Shown here: positions 15,001 to 22,768 of the stretch, in pieces
Position numbering within the stretch: position 1 is the stretch's first letter
Layout of the letters: each line of letters opens with the position of its first letter
Origin: Phoronis australis
Lineage: Eukaryota; Phoronida; Phoronidae
Length of the DNA stretch: 60,000 nt
Reading direction: 5' to 3'
NCBI GenBank assembly: GCA_002633005.1
Contig: NMRA01000032.1
Location: 64,001 to 124,000 of the forward strand
Notes under the pieces: generated by a model
What the model saw: only the letters and a program-made list of their open reading frames with translations
Databases searched by the model: none
What the model was told of the DNA's origin: nothing
Program-made: the position numbers and the translations under genes

Positions 15001-18000
15001 TAATTACGGACAGGTGTCGTTAGAGTCTATTGTTAGCCACCATAGGGTAATTCTTGAAGAAACCACTTGAGTAGTCAAACCGTTCTGTTAAGTTTCTCTT
15101 TGACGTTTTTTTTTTAAACACCACTAGAGGGAGTTGTGTGAGTGCAGTTGATATTTGTACCAGTAAATAATTATTGTGAAGCTTTGTTTTACGATCTAGG
15201 GGAATGTTTTGAATTGGTTACGCTCATATGCCGAGCACTGTTTACTGTGACGGGCCCCCAATTCATTAACACCACTGACAGCGTGTCGTTGGTTGAGACC
15301 ACACTCACTATGTTGACTTCACCTGCAGTCAGTCTTGTGTTTAGCATGGCTCCAAATAATGACATACTCGTCTTCGTGGGCCCACACATCACTCCATATT
15401 GGAGTCCGAAACGAGTTGAAATCAAAGAAAATGGTCAAAATCAAATGTTAATGTCTATGATAAAATCACTACAGCTTTACATTGTCACTGTCATTTGTGC
15501 TTGCCTTAAGAATCAGTTTCACATTATTTATGTCATCCTGTGTTTCACTCTGCCAGGAGCCGGTCATTGTCAAGGAGACCCCGCCAGCTGCTACGTCGAC
15601 CCCGGCTCTTAAACAAAGGTCTGAGTCCGAAAGCAGTAAATCTAGTGTGTCCAGCTATGACGACAACAAAGATGGTGGTGAGAGCTATAGTCCGTTCAGT
15701 CAACCACTGTCTCCTGCCCTCGATGGTATGAATTAATTGATGACTCTCATTGCTATACAGTAGTTATCAAAATATTGGCGAATTGTGACAAAAATTGCCC
15801 ATCAATTGAAAGTTGTGATGAAAAACCTTAGTTTGTGCATCTCAATTGTTTGGAAATTAGATAAAACTTTTACTTTGATATTGTGCCAATTCTCATCGAG
15901 AATAAACTATGCCAGCTTTTTGTTATCATTACTTAGTTTGCACTCCTGCAGCCTGTGCCCTTAGTGTCTTCTTAAGACATTTGAAGATTACTGTCACCTT
16001 CATTTCTTTTTTAAGTAAAGCGAAATTGTAGTTGGTTTTCAACTCTGCATTTTTTAAATTCCAAGCGTTAAAGAGTAGTTGAAAGTGAATGGCATTTCTT
16101 CATCACGTTTCTGTTTTCAGACACACTGCGTGCACAAACAACACCTTCACCCATGCGAGTTGACTCAGACGTACAAGGCCGTCCCCTGTCCAGTGCTATT
16201 GAGAGTCTTAAATCACCACCCGCCTCCTTTAAGAAATCATTTGCATCATCCATCTCAGATCGGTTTTCTCAGGACATCCCTAGCCGCAGTGAATCCATAA
16301 GAACGGCAACTCAACTGTCCAAGACTTCAGAAAAGCCAAGTATATCTGAGAGGCTTTCTGCTAGAAGCATGATGTCACCCAGAGCTGAGGATGTGACGCA
16401 GTCTGGTAGTATTAAACCAGTGGTAAAGTCAGAAGTTGATTCTATTCAGGCGGATTTAGAAAAATCTGCGAAGAAGGTTGATAGTGAAACTATCTCAGAG
16501 AGGATTCCAAGCTATAGCGATAACTTTGACACTACAAATGACTCTATCAAGTCTGTCCTTGCCAGCCCAAGCGATAAGTCGACTCCACTGTCAAAAGGTG
16601 ATGTTAGAACTAGGTCTGTGGATGAATCTTTGAAATCGGTTATCGATGAAACAAAAGAAGCAGTCCAACATGAAGGCACTTCAGAAAATGTGTTGAGTTA
16701 CAGTGACAGTTTTGACTCGGCCGACTCTGTGAAGTCAGTTGCCGAATCTGTAAAATCAGTTGCTGATTCAGTGAAATCTGTCGCTGAATCGNTCGCTCCT
16801 CCGGAAAAAGTAGAACGCTTCGTGCCCGAAACAGAAGTGGCTGAGGAGGAAGATTCTGTCCTGAGTGAGAAGTCTGGGCTAAGTGCGGGAGGTGTTTCTG
16901 GTGAGAAAGAAGATGACAAGAAACAAACTGATATTTTTAAGGAAGTGGATAAGAGTCCTGGAGGTGAGAATCTGTCTTTGACAGGTAAAGAAGATCGCAG
17001 TGAGTCGGTCATTGATGAAGTGTCCATAGCCACAGACAGTGAGCTGGACCGTGTTATCAGCTCGGCAGCTCTAGCTGTCGAGGAGTTTGGCATCGCCACG
17101 CCTGACGATGTCATGAGTGCCGCAGCTACACCCCGTGCTGACAATGCTGTACAGGAGGTGTCGCCTCCAGCTGAAGGTCTGACTCTTGAGCAGCATGTGG
17201 ACAGAATAACTGATAGCCTCACGGCGCTGGTTGTCAAGGACTCGCTTGATGCGCTGGCCAGTATCACCGCCAAGAAAACCAAGGAAATGACAACGGCTGT
17301 AATACCTGAAGTTAAGTCTCCAGTCAAGGGAGATCCAACAAAAGTAGATGATCCCAGTCGACCACCAAAGTCGACGTTTTTGGAGTTGCTGACCCGGTCA
17401 GAATCGGGGCAAGACGATTCGGTTGACAATGACATTCCGGAAGAACTTAGCTTTGAGGCTGGTGAGGTGTCCGAGATCGTCCCATTTCCTGAACAGAAGA
17501 CTGCTAAAGGAGATGCTGTTGCACCTCAAAAAGCAACTAAAGCTGAGGATAGGGTTGACTTGGCAACAGACTCTGTGATACAGGCTCTTCTCGGTTCCAC
17601 CCTCGGAAATCTAATCTCTCTACGCAAAAAGCAGAGACAGAAGTTAACCACAACCACTGCCATAACAGAGACTGACGGTGGCTCTCCGACCACACCACCG
17701 CCAGAATCACCAGGCAGTCCCCCGCACACCCCCTTTACACCCGACTCGGAGACAGATGAGCAAGAGAGCTTCAATGATTCGCTGCCACTGACTGATGACC
17801 TCTTCGAGAACAGAATTCAGATTGAGGTCGCCGATTCACCACTGCCCCGACCAGTTTCACCTGTGTTAGGAGAGCCGGCGACACCCATACCGGTAAGACC
17901 GTCTCATTAGTGGTAGATTATTAAAAGACTTTCTAGATGTTCGCAAGTAACTACATAGTCATCAAAACCTTTTTAGTTTCAATTAAGCATTATCTACTTT

Positions 18001-20258
18001 TTCTTATAGTTATTCGCTCAGTCAAAAGGAAACTTAACTTGCATTGTATAAAATCATATCATTTTTCATTGGTTTCCTTATCATTTGTTTCCACACATTA
18101 TTTGTGTGCCAAATGTACGAGTTGTTTGGGACAATTATGAGCAACTTTAACAATGTGTTTAATCTTCACCAATAATTTCCCCTGCTTCTACTGTTTTCAT
18201 GTTAAACTGTCTTTAAGCAGCGTTGGTTTTATATTTCACAGAGCCATACCTTTGACTTCTCCAGTGGAGATGTGTTCACAGACAATTTTACTGACCAGTG
18301 GATAGATGATGACTTCGGCCTCGGTGGTAGGGTTCCCAACAGACCCCCACCACCTTATCCCGGCACTCCCGGAGAACAGCGCGCATTAGGTAAGGCCATT
18401 ACGTTAGAAAGAAAGTTGGGCACAATACATCTGTCAAGTGATGCTCCATTGTGTTCAACTTTTCATAAAAGACAAGATTCACTCTTTCTTATCAGGGGTT
18501 ATGGAACTGTCACTTCACAACAATTGTTCAAGCATTTCTTACTAGTATGTAGTTAGCTTTTGAAATTCAAAAAATGTTTAATTTTCAGCACTTTTCTCAA
18601 ATGGAAGACTTTTACCGTTTGTTTGGATGGATATTGTTTCAAATGAATTTTCTTTCTATGGTGACTTTTGATGTTAGTCTCGTATATTTTTCATAAATTT
18701 TGGAACTAATTGACTTCTACATAAATTTTGCTGTTTTCCAGGTGAAGTTACAAAACTAGACTTGCAGCGACTGACTGAGGAGCTGTTTTATGCGGTGCCT
18801 CACCGTCGCGAGGACATCGTGAACTTGTCGCACCGCACTGTCGACCACTACTGGAACTTGCGACGGTACGGCGAGGACTGGGACAACGTTCAGCCACCGG
18901 AGGACTACTTCAACTCACCTGACGAAAAAGAGGATGCTGGTGGTGCCGAGGGTGGCGCGGGTGGTGCAGACGTGGAGGGCACCAGTCGGCGAGTGTTCAA
19001 GAGGCTGGTGTTTGAGTTGACTGGAGAGATAATTGAAGATATCTACAAGGACGAAGAGGAGACAGACCCACTACCGTGGGCGCGGCCGAAATACGTACAG
19101 AGGAAGTATATTAAAGGTGAGTGATTAGTTGGGGTTAAGGATCACTCACCTGTATTAAATTCACATTTAATGCGACATCGTTTTGACGTTTTGGACCCAG
19201 TTAAATAATTAAAATGAAAATGCCAAAATTAAAAACAATATTAATCATTAGGCCAGATTTAAGTAGCACTGTTTAATTGCTTTGAAAATTATTACCTGGC
19301 TAGTATGCACCTGGTCATGGTTAAACCTTCTCAACTCCCCGAGAGCATACAATGGGTGCAACCGTTGTCGGACATCACAGATTAATCCAAATTCAAATGT
19401 TTAAGTGCCACTTTGTTTACTTCAATCGAAAAAGAATCCTAGTCCTGCAAAAAATTTAAAATACGCGACTGACTGTATTTTTAGCAATAGCTGTGTCTCC
19501 AAATTGCATCATTTCAGTGGCAGCTGTGCCATCTTTAAACATCCGAATTGTGAGGTTGGGTCAGGGACCGTAGGTCAGAATTCACTGTCCTGTTCATCTG
19601 TACCTCTAGGAAGGAATCTATTGGGGATAAGGATCATTTCCCATTGCTTATCAGCTCTATGAAATGTGGTCAAGAGTAAAGGGATAACAGAGTTGTTGCA
19701 GCACATTCCATGATGATGGATTTCAATATTAGAATCAGTCATATCATGCAACACTACATATCCTTAGCCAGTATGCATATTTTTATGTCATCCTGTTTGC
19801 AGTATTGCACCTCAGCACAGGATCTATGTTACTTCTAATGTTATTGATTTTTTCGTGACGATAGCAAAATCTTCGAATTAGTAATTATGTATGGCTTTGC
19901 TTAGGAGTGTGTTCGTGTTGCAAATTAAGCATATTTCTCATCCTTTGCAGGCAAGACACCTCCGACTACGTCGGACATTTTGAAAGAGATCGTAGATAAT
20001 CACATCGGCCACCTATCGGTGTCGTCAACGAAGCCGCGTAAAACGCAGCACAAGTCACACAAGGTGGGTGGACGTAAAAAGAAAGACCAAGTTGACAGTA
20101 TTTTAGTGCAGGAACTGAGAGAGGAAGAGCCTATGTGGGTAGATTATAGCGTCGACGAGATGGCCGTCAAGTTGCAACTTAGTGACGCCATCTTTGACTC
20201 GTTATTGGTGGAGACTGGCAATTTGGTGAACGAGATAATGTCAAAACGGACAACGTAG
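1..20258 (+). CDS. CEP350: CEP350-like centrosome-associated protein, 3' part of a spliced gene (18 coding exons)
   Basis: The product is the C-terminal 1588 residues of a CEP350-type protein; the gene begins before the window. CEP350 acts at the centrosome and centriole with FGFR1OP/FOP, anchoring microtubules and supporting centriole stability and ciliogenesis. Exons are 1-73, 610-777, 5699-5817, 6200-6367, 7004-7186, 8095-8140, 8616-8733, 9591-9787, 10138-10402, 11210-11311, 12802-13061, 13470-13630, 14243-14377, 15557-15725, 16121-17892, 18242-18389, 18742-19116 and 19951-20258. All junctions are GT-AG and all phases agree. Charged coiled-coil blocks (residues about 100-237, 290-350, 570-660) resemble the vertebrate protein closely, with patches such as EEEMRAQHQ, LLEWKKRLD and KKEQKKRQKDRLKAKEASLL. 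The final exon has the conserved CEP350 terminus (VDSILVQELREEEPMWVDY). No CAP-Gly domain was found in this part. The family call is firm; individual small exons could have been missed in the 4.9 kb second intron. Confidence 0.88.
610..777 (+). CDS. CEP350: CEP350 exon with SFRMVLPSETHRRR motif
   Basis: Starts after CCACCTCAG and ends before GTAGGA, phase 1 to phase 1. It encodes DVSYSQTFDESVSEDE followed by SFRMVLPSETHRRR, a serine/acidic stretch then a basic patch. This resembles the short conserved block ahead of the CEP350 coiled coil, recalled from the vertebrate family and not aligned here. Confidence 0.75.
778..5698 (+). other. Large CEP350 intron (4.9 kb)
   Basis: No exon was recognised between the phase-1 donor at 778 and the phase-1 acceptor before 5699. 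Because both sides are phase 1, a symmetric exon could be skipped or missed without breaking the frame. From about 2990 to 4830 it holds a diffuse, degenerate repeat described separately. Its longest open frames (145 aa at 1228, 82 aa at 1703) have no family resemblance. Confidence 0.6.
5699..5817 (+). CDS. CEP350: CEP350 exon, start of conserved coiled coil
   Basis: Acceptor TTTGGCAG, donor GTGGCG, phase 1 to phase 0. It encodes SPFLGDDSFNKFTTDMVKQY then VREEEMRAQHQ. This closely matches the vertebrate CEP350 block that opens the conserved helical region. Confidence 0.88.
6200..6367 (+). CDS. CEP350: CEP350 coiled-coil exon
   Basis: Fifty-six codons, phase 0 to 0, between TGCCACCAG and GTAAGT. 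The peptide (LREKALKEKTRAEMAWLEQQ, then KKKQRGLMLKLKQET) is a charged heptad-like helix that follows the family sequence nearly residue for residue. Confidence 0.92.
6853..6962 (+). repeat. CAC/CAT-rich microsatellite
   Basis: An imperfect CAC/CAT/CCG trinucleotide tract within the intron, ending about 40 bases before the acceptor of the next CEP350 exon. A long Thr/Ser/His-rich open frame across it is a product of the repeat and is not coding. Confidence 0.8.
7004..7186 (+). CDS. CEP350: CEP350 coiled-coil exon
   Basis: Sixty-one codons, phase 0 to 0, between TTTGTCGCAG and GTGGGT. It encodes AEIKRLQESNRIAAEKRKLL, a Gln/Leu-rich helix and LQTQERLKSSGPDKRE. It continues the conserved CEP350 coil (family pattern AEIKRLQEANKAA). 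Confidence 0.92.
8095..8140 (+). CDS. CEP350: CEP350 small exon
   Basis: A 46-base exon (LEDLEDDTLKSPRTK) between TTTGCAG and GTAAGAG, phase 0 to 1. It is acidic linker sequence, supported by splice sites and phase more than by the peptide. Confidence 0.72.
8616..8733 (+). CDS. CEP350: CEP350 exon, linker and start of LLEWKKRLD helix
   Basis: Acceptor TATTCCAG, donor GTGAGC, phase 1 to 2. It encodes a Ser/Asp linker then LNQLKKFKFDKK, which leads into the next exon's FLTLREQKLAERRKQAEQ helix as in vertebrate CEP350. Confidence 0.85.
9591..9787 (+). CDS. CEP350: CEP350 coiled-coil exon with LLEWKKRLD
   Basis: Acceptor ATTTTAG, donor GTTAGG, phase 2 to 1. Key residues are FLTLREQKLAERRKQAEQLL and EWKKRLDREEEEIYKMEKEA, a strongly charged helix matching a conserved CEP350 block, ending in a Lys/Gly-rich linker. 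The donor GTTAGG is weaker than its neighbours. Confidence 0.9.
10138..10402 (+). CDS. CEP350: CEP350 exon with repeated SESS-x-x-EEI motif
   Basis: Acceptor TTCATTTAG, donor GTGCAG, phase 1 to 2. A low-complexity Ser/Glu/Lys sequence with two copies of a short motif, SASDSSISEEI and SESESSVPEEI, which continues in the next exon. Confidence 0.8.
11210..11311 (+). CDS. CEP350: CEP350 exon continuing the SESS-I-AED motif
   Basis: Acceptor TTTTTCCAG, donor GTAAGT, phase 2 to 2. It encodes two more motif copies (SGSESSIAEDV and SRSSSIAEDV). The last 10 exon bases and the donor are duplicated in tandem just downstream. Confidence 0.8.
11302..11380 (+). repeat. Tandem duplication of a splice donor
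   Basis: Copies at 11302-11340 and 11341-11380 both begin GTCAGGCAAAGTAAGTTGAA and end in ATAGTGGAG. The first contains the exon end and donor in use. Using the second donor would read straight into a TAA stop. Confidence 0.9.
12690..12862 (+). repeat. Tandem duplication of a splice acceptor and exon start
   Basis: Two similar units about 88 bases apart each carry ATCCAG|GAAGTC followed by a related exon start. The downstream acceptor (12802) gives the open exon. The upstream copy (acceptor before 12714) keeps the peptide pattern KKSNTIQTIVSDQSNYTQD but runs into a stop. Confidence 0.75.
12802..13061 (+). CDS. CEP350: CEP350 exon, Ser-rich linker
   Basis: Acceptor TTAATCCAG, donor GTTGGT, phase 2 to 1. 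It encodes KKSDSIQTIASYQSSNGEYS, ADTFESSSAP and a basic SPR-rich stretch, probably disordered. A partial duplicate of its start lies 88 bases upstream. Confidence 0.85.
13470..13630 (+). CDS. CEP350: CEP350 exon with KKEQKKRQKDRLKAKEASLL coiled coil
   Basis: Acceptor CGCATACAG, donor GTGAGT, phase 1 to 0. It encodes SDQSDAEGRIRALAEQLKRR and KKEQKKRQKDRLKAKEASLL, nearly identical to the vertebrate CEP350 block that precedes the CAP-Gly region in the human protein. This is one of the most diagnostic exons. Confidence 0.95.
14243..14377 (+). CDS. CEP350: CEP350 exon after the KKEQKK coil
   Basis: Forty-five codons, phase 0 to 0, between TACGCAG and GTAGTT. It encodes AYDNVISQVKADLQYELEHE then KPQIKQPRVAESK. 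Position and pattern match the family segment that begins with SYDEFIKK. Confidence 0.9.
15557..15725 (+). CDS. CEP350: CEP350 exon, Ser-rich linker
   Basis: Acceptor CTCTGCCAG, donor GTATGA, phase 0 to 1. A Pro/Ser/Thr-rich peptide including SESESSKSSVSSYDDN and SPFSQPLSPALD, probably disordered. Support is from phase and splice sites. Confidence 0.8.
16121..17892 (+). CDS. CEP350: CEP350 large exon (591 codons)
   Basis: A 1.77 kb exon, acceptor CTGTTTTCAG, donor GTAAGA, phase 1 to 0. It is Ser/Glu/Asp-rich with Ser-Val-Lys-Ser repeats at 16717-16790, then two helical segments of similar pattern (VDRITDSLTALVVKDSLDAL and DLATDSVIQALLGSTLGNLI), then a Pro/Ser/Thr-rich tail with SPP and TPP sites. 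Base 16792 is N, leaving one codon undefined. A 245-residue frame antisense to it is a shadow. No CAP-Gly signature lies inside. Confidence 0.88.
18242..18389 (+). CDS. CEP350: CEP350 exon with WIDDDFGLGG motif
   Basis: Acceptor TTTCACAG, donor GTAAGG, phase 0 to 1. It encodes FDFSSGDVFTDNFTDQWIDD and DFGLGGRVPNRPPPPYPGTP. An aromatic/acidic patch followed by a polyproline stretch is similar to the region before the CEP350 C-terminal domain. Confidence 0.85.
18742..19116 (+). CDS. CEP350: CEP350 exon, C-terminal domain part 1
   Basis: Acceptor TGTTTTCCAG, donor GTGAGT, phase 1 to 1. It contains a helix (LQRLTEELFYAVPHRREDIV), a Gly/Ala-rich insert, then VFKRLVFELTGEIIEDIYKD and PLPWARPKYVQRKY. 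The FKRLVFELTGEI pattern matches the family's F-K-x-x-x-F-D-L-T-x-E-I block. Confidence 0.92.
19951..20258 (+). CDS. CEP350: CEP350 terminal exon
   Basis: Acceptor CCTTTGCAG, entered in phase 1, stop TAG at 20256-20258. It encodes GRKKKDQVDSILVQELREEE, PMWVDYSVDEMAVKLQLSDA and IFDSLLVETGNLVNEI. It aligns by eye with the end of vertebrate CEP350, giving high confidence in gene identity and strand. Confidence 0.95.
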
Positions 20259-21111
20259 TGTACATGGGAGGGAGTGTCAATAACGTAGTCACGCGAGTTT
20301 GTCTCGCATCTCGCGTGGTCTGTGTTAGATTAGACTTTAGGGAGCCTGTACACTGCTGATTACATTCTTGCCGTAATATTAGGGCAATCTTACATTATCT
20401 GTTGGTTGGCTGTCTTTGTTACGCAGTATCTTTGCTTTAATGTAGAAACTAAACTTTGTGTAACTTATGTAAACATTTCTTAAAACTGCATTTCGTTGAT
20501 GTTTAGCTGCTAATATTCGTTTCCCTGATAGGACTCTATTTACCATTTACCATCAAGAACAAAGAAACCTCCAGTGACTCAAGAAAATGTTTCAGTCAAT
20601 CAGGGCTATCCAACCCCAAAATTTCGTGTTCAAAATTGTACCCATTGCACGCGACTCGAGTTACCAGCTCATTCAACATTTCAACATTGGTTGGACATTG
20701 AGATGTTTTGTTTAAAAATTCCAATATTGACGGCTAAACAGTGTCAAAATGCCTCTTTTAAATATCTGCGTTTTTTTAAGAAATTTTAGATTGATATTGA
20801 TTGAGTCTGCGAAATTAAAGACAATTTTTCCACTTTTAGCCAGTCTGAGATACATGTAAGTTGCTGGGAGTTAGTTTTTATGGTAGTTTTCTGCCTCTGT
20901 CATAATTTCATTAATTTTCTTTTCTGAAATTCTGAAAAGTCATGACATGTGAACTGAACTTATTTTACACTATGGAACACACTGTACTTTGTGTCTGTCA
21001 TTATGTAGATAATTTGTAAATATTATTTAAATTTTATGCATGAACAATGAACTCAAGTGTACAATGACTTTTAGTAAATGATTGTGTTTAAAATGTAAAT
21101 GTCATATTTGC

Positions 21112-21117
21112 AATAAA
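21112..21117 (+). terminator. CEP350 polyadenylation signal
   Basis: AATAAA about 850 bases after the CEP350 stop codon, followed within 30 bases by a TG-rich stretch (GTTGGCTTGTGT) as expected of a cleavage region. Confidence 0.65.
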
Positions 21118-21676
21118 ATGTACTTGAAAAATTAACACGTTGGCTTGTGTATTACAATTCTGACAAATACAAAACTTTGTCCAGTAGCGGTGAAAAAGTT
21201 GCTATGAACCTACAGAAACTACAATTTATTTCGTTTCTACCAACCAGTGAGTAATTTACTATGGATATGCAGTTACTGTAGTTAACCATTTATTTTCTGA
21301 CTGCCTTTCAACAAAAGTAGATCATGTACAGAGTACTCATAAGTATAATAATTTACATAGCCACATGGACGGATGAATATTAAATGAATCTTAAAGTTAT
21401 AATAACAGCTCAGTGTAAACTCTGACTTAAATAACTAGATTAACACAAAACAATGCAGGTATCTGACCTGTAAAGCCATGAGCAGCGGGTGTACAGTAGT
21501 TTTGGAAAAAGGACAATAATTTGACATTAAATTTCGGCACATAGAAAAACATCTAATATATCCATTCTTTTCGACTAGAATTGCTTCAATTGCAGACAAA
21601 ATCTGGAAAGGTGTTGCTCCATTCACGTCAAAATCCTGACAACCTACAGTCCAAGTGATTACATAAATGAACAATT

Positions 21677-21851
21677 CAGTGGCAGATCTACGATTTCAGT
21701 AAGGGGGGGGTTTAGGATTCGAAAGAATCCGAGGTGCGTTGCGCCGAGGAGAAGGAAGGTCGCGAGAGGTTTTCCCTCCGGTGTAAGATTTTTTGGGATT
21801 TTTAGTAGTTTAAACCCCCTGACCCCCCCCCCCTGTAGATCCGCCTCTGCA
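21677..21851. mobile_element. Short inverted-repeat element with poly-G/poly-C arms
   Basis: Begins CAGTGGCAGATCTACGATTT and ends with the near-inverse GTAGATCCGCCTCTGC. Inside each end is a G-run or C-run followed by GTTTAGG or TTTAAAC. It is non-coding and MITE-like. Its termini resemble those of the elements at 39279 and 48582, but the interior differs. Confidence 0.55.
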
Positions 21852-22674
21852 ATTAGTGGCTGGGCTCGATAACAATACATTGCTGCGACAAAAGTTTAAC
21901 AATAACACTGTTTTATTATGATGAAAGTTTGACTAAACGGCTAATGTTTCTGGCTTAATGTTTATCCAAGTTTGGCACATTAGAGTCGATGTCTCAATCT
22001 TTTGAAAACTATTAACAGGCTTTCGATTGTTTCAACATACAAGACGAGACTCCTCACAGTTGGAACTGATCAAGGATCAAGTAAACCAAATGCATTGTTG
22101 CCAGGTTCCCTGAACGACTGTTATACTAGACCTGCTATCCGTAATGTGTGCACACTTTCATTGACAATATCACAGGATAACCTGCAGTTGATGGGGAGAC
22201 ATTTGATTTAACATGGCAAGGTCAGTTGGTGACAATTTCCTCACACTTCACAGTTTTCTTGACCGATGTTGATGCTGGTACTGAAGACGAGCTGACCAAA
22301 CCACAAAACTCCACTGCCATATATGTATATAACATGTTCTGGATACACCAAAGTGGGTGGACCCCATTCAAACTTATCACAACTGTTTCAATGACAAGTT
22401 GTTTGCAATAACATTCTCATTTTTAGGAAGAAAGGTCAAAGGGCATATTCCAAGTAATTCAAAATGTGCATACCGTCACAGCATCCTAGTATAACCACTA
22501 TAATACCCCTGACCAATGACTAATTTTTGTTGTTGTCAGGAAAATAATGACAAATATAATTGAGATTCGGGACACAAGACTAATGCGCAAGCTCTTTTAC
22601 TCCAGTGATAGTTGCATCAAAGTTTGAGCATGATGAGCAAGAGACAAGCTCAACAACACAGTATGTAGCACAGC

Positions 22675-22768
22675 TCAAAACTGTGCCTCTCTTGATAAAG
22701 CGTACGCCTCACCTGCCAGACACAGTGACAGAACATGGATTCCTTCGTTAAATGTACCAGCACATAAC
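22675..22768 (-). CDS. WDR31: WDR31 exon 10 (terminal)
   Basis: Acceptor TGTTACAG, then LCAGTFNEGIHVLSL and a short tail ending REAQF before TGA at 22675. It matches the human WDR31 terminus in pattern (LLCASFNRGIHLLRM). An internal GTGAGG could act as an alternative donor. Confidence 0.85.

Larger units (their letters stand above)
20259..22674. other. Convergent 3' regions of CEP350 and WDR31
   Basis: Holds the CEP350 3' UTR to about 21130 and the presumed WDR31 3' UTR on the other strand. Possible minus-strand AATAAA signals read as TTTATT at 21912-21917 and 21225-21230. It also contains a short inverted-repeat element at 21677-21851. No further coding sequence was recognised. Confidence 0.6.

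Noticed and set aside
15142-15612. 156-aa frame next to the exon at 15557
   Set aside because: Mostly intronic and overlaps the real exon in another frame; no family match.
16698-17435. 245-aa open frame on the minus strand
   Set aside because: It is antisense to the large CEP350 exon and consists of Ser/Thr/Val-rich mirror sequence; no splice sites or family match.
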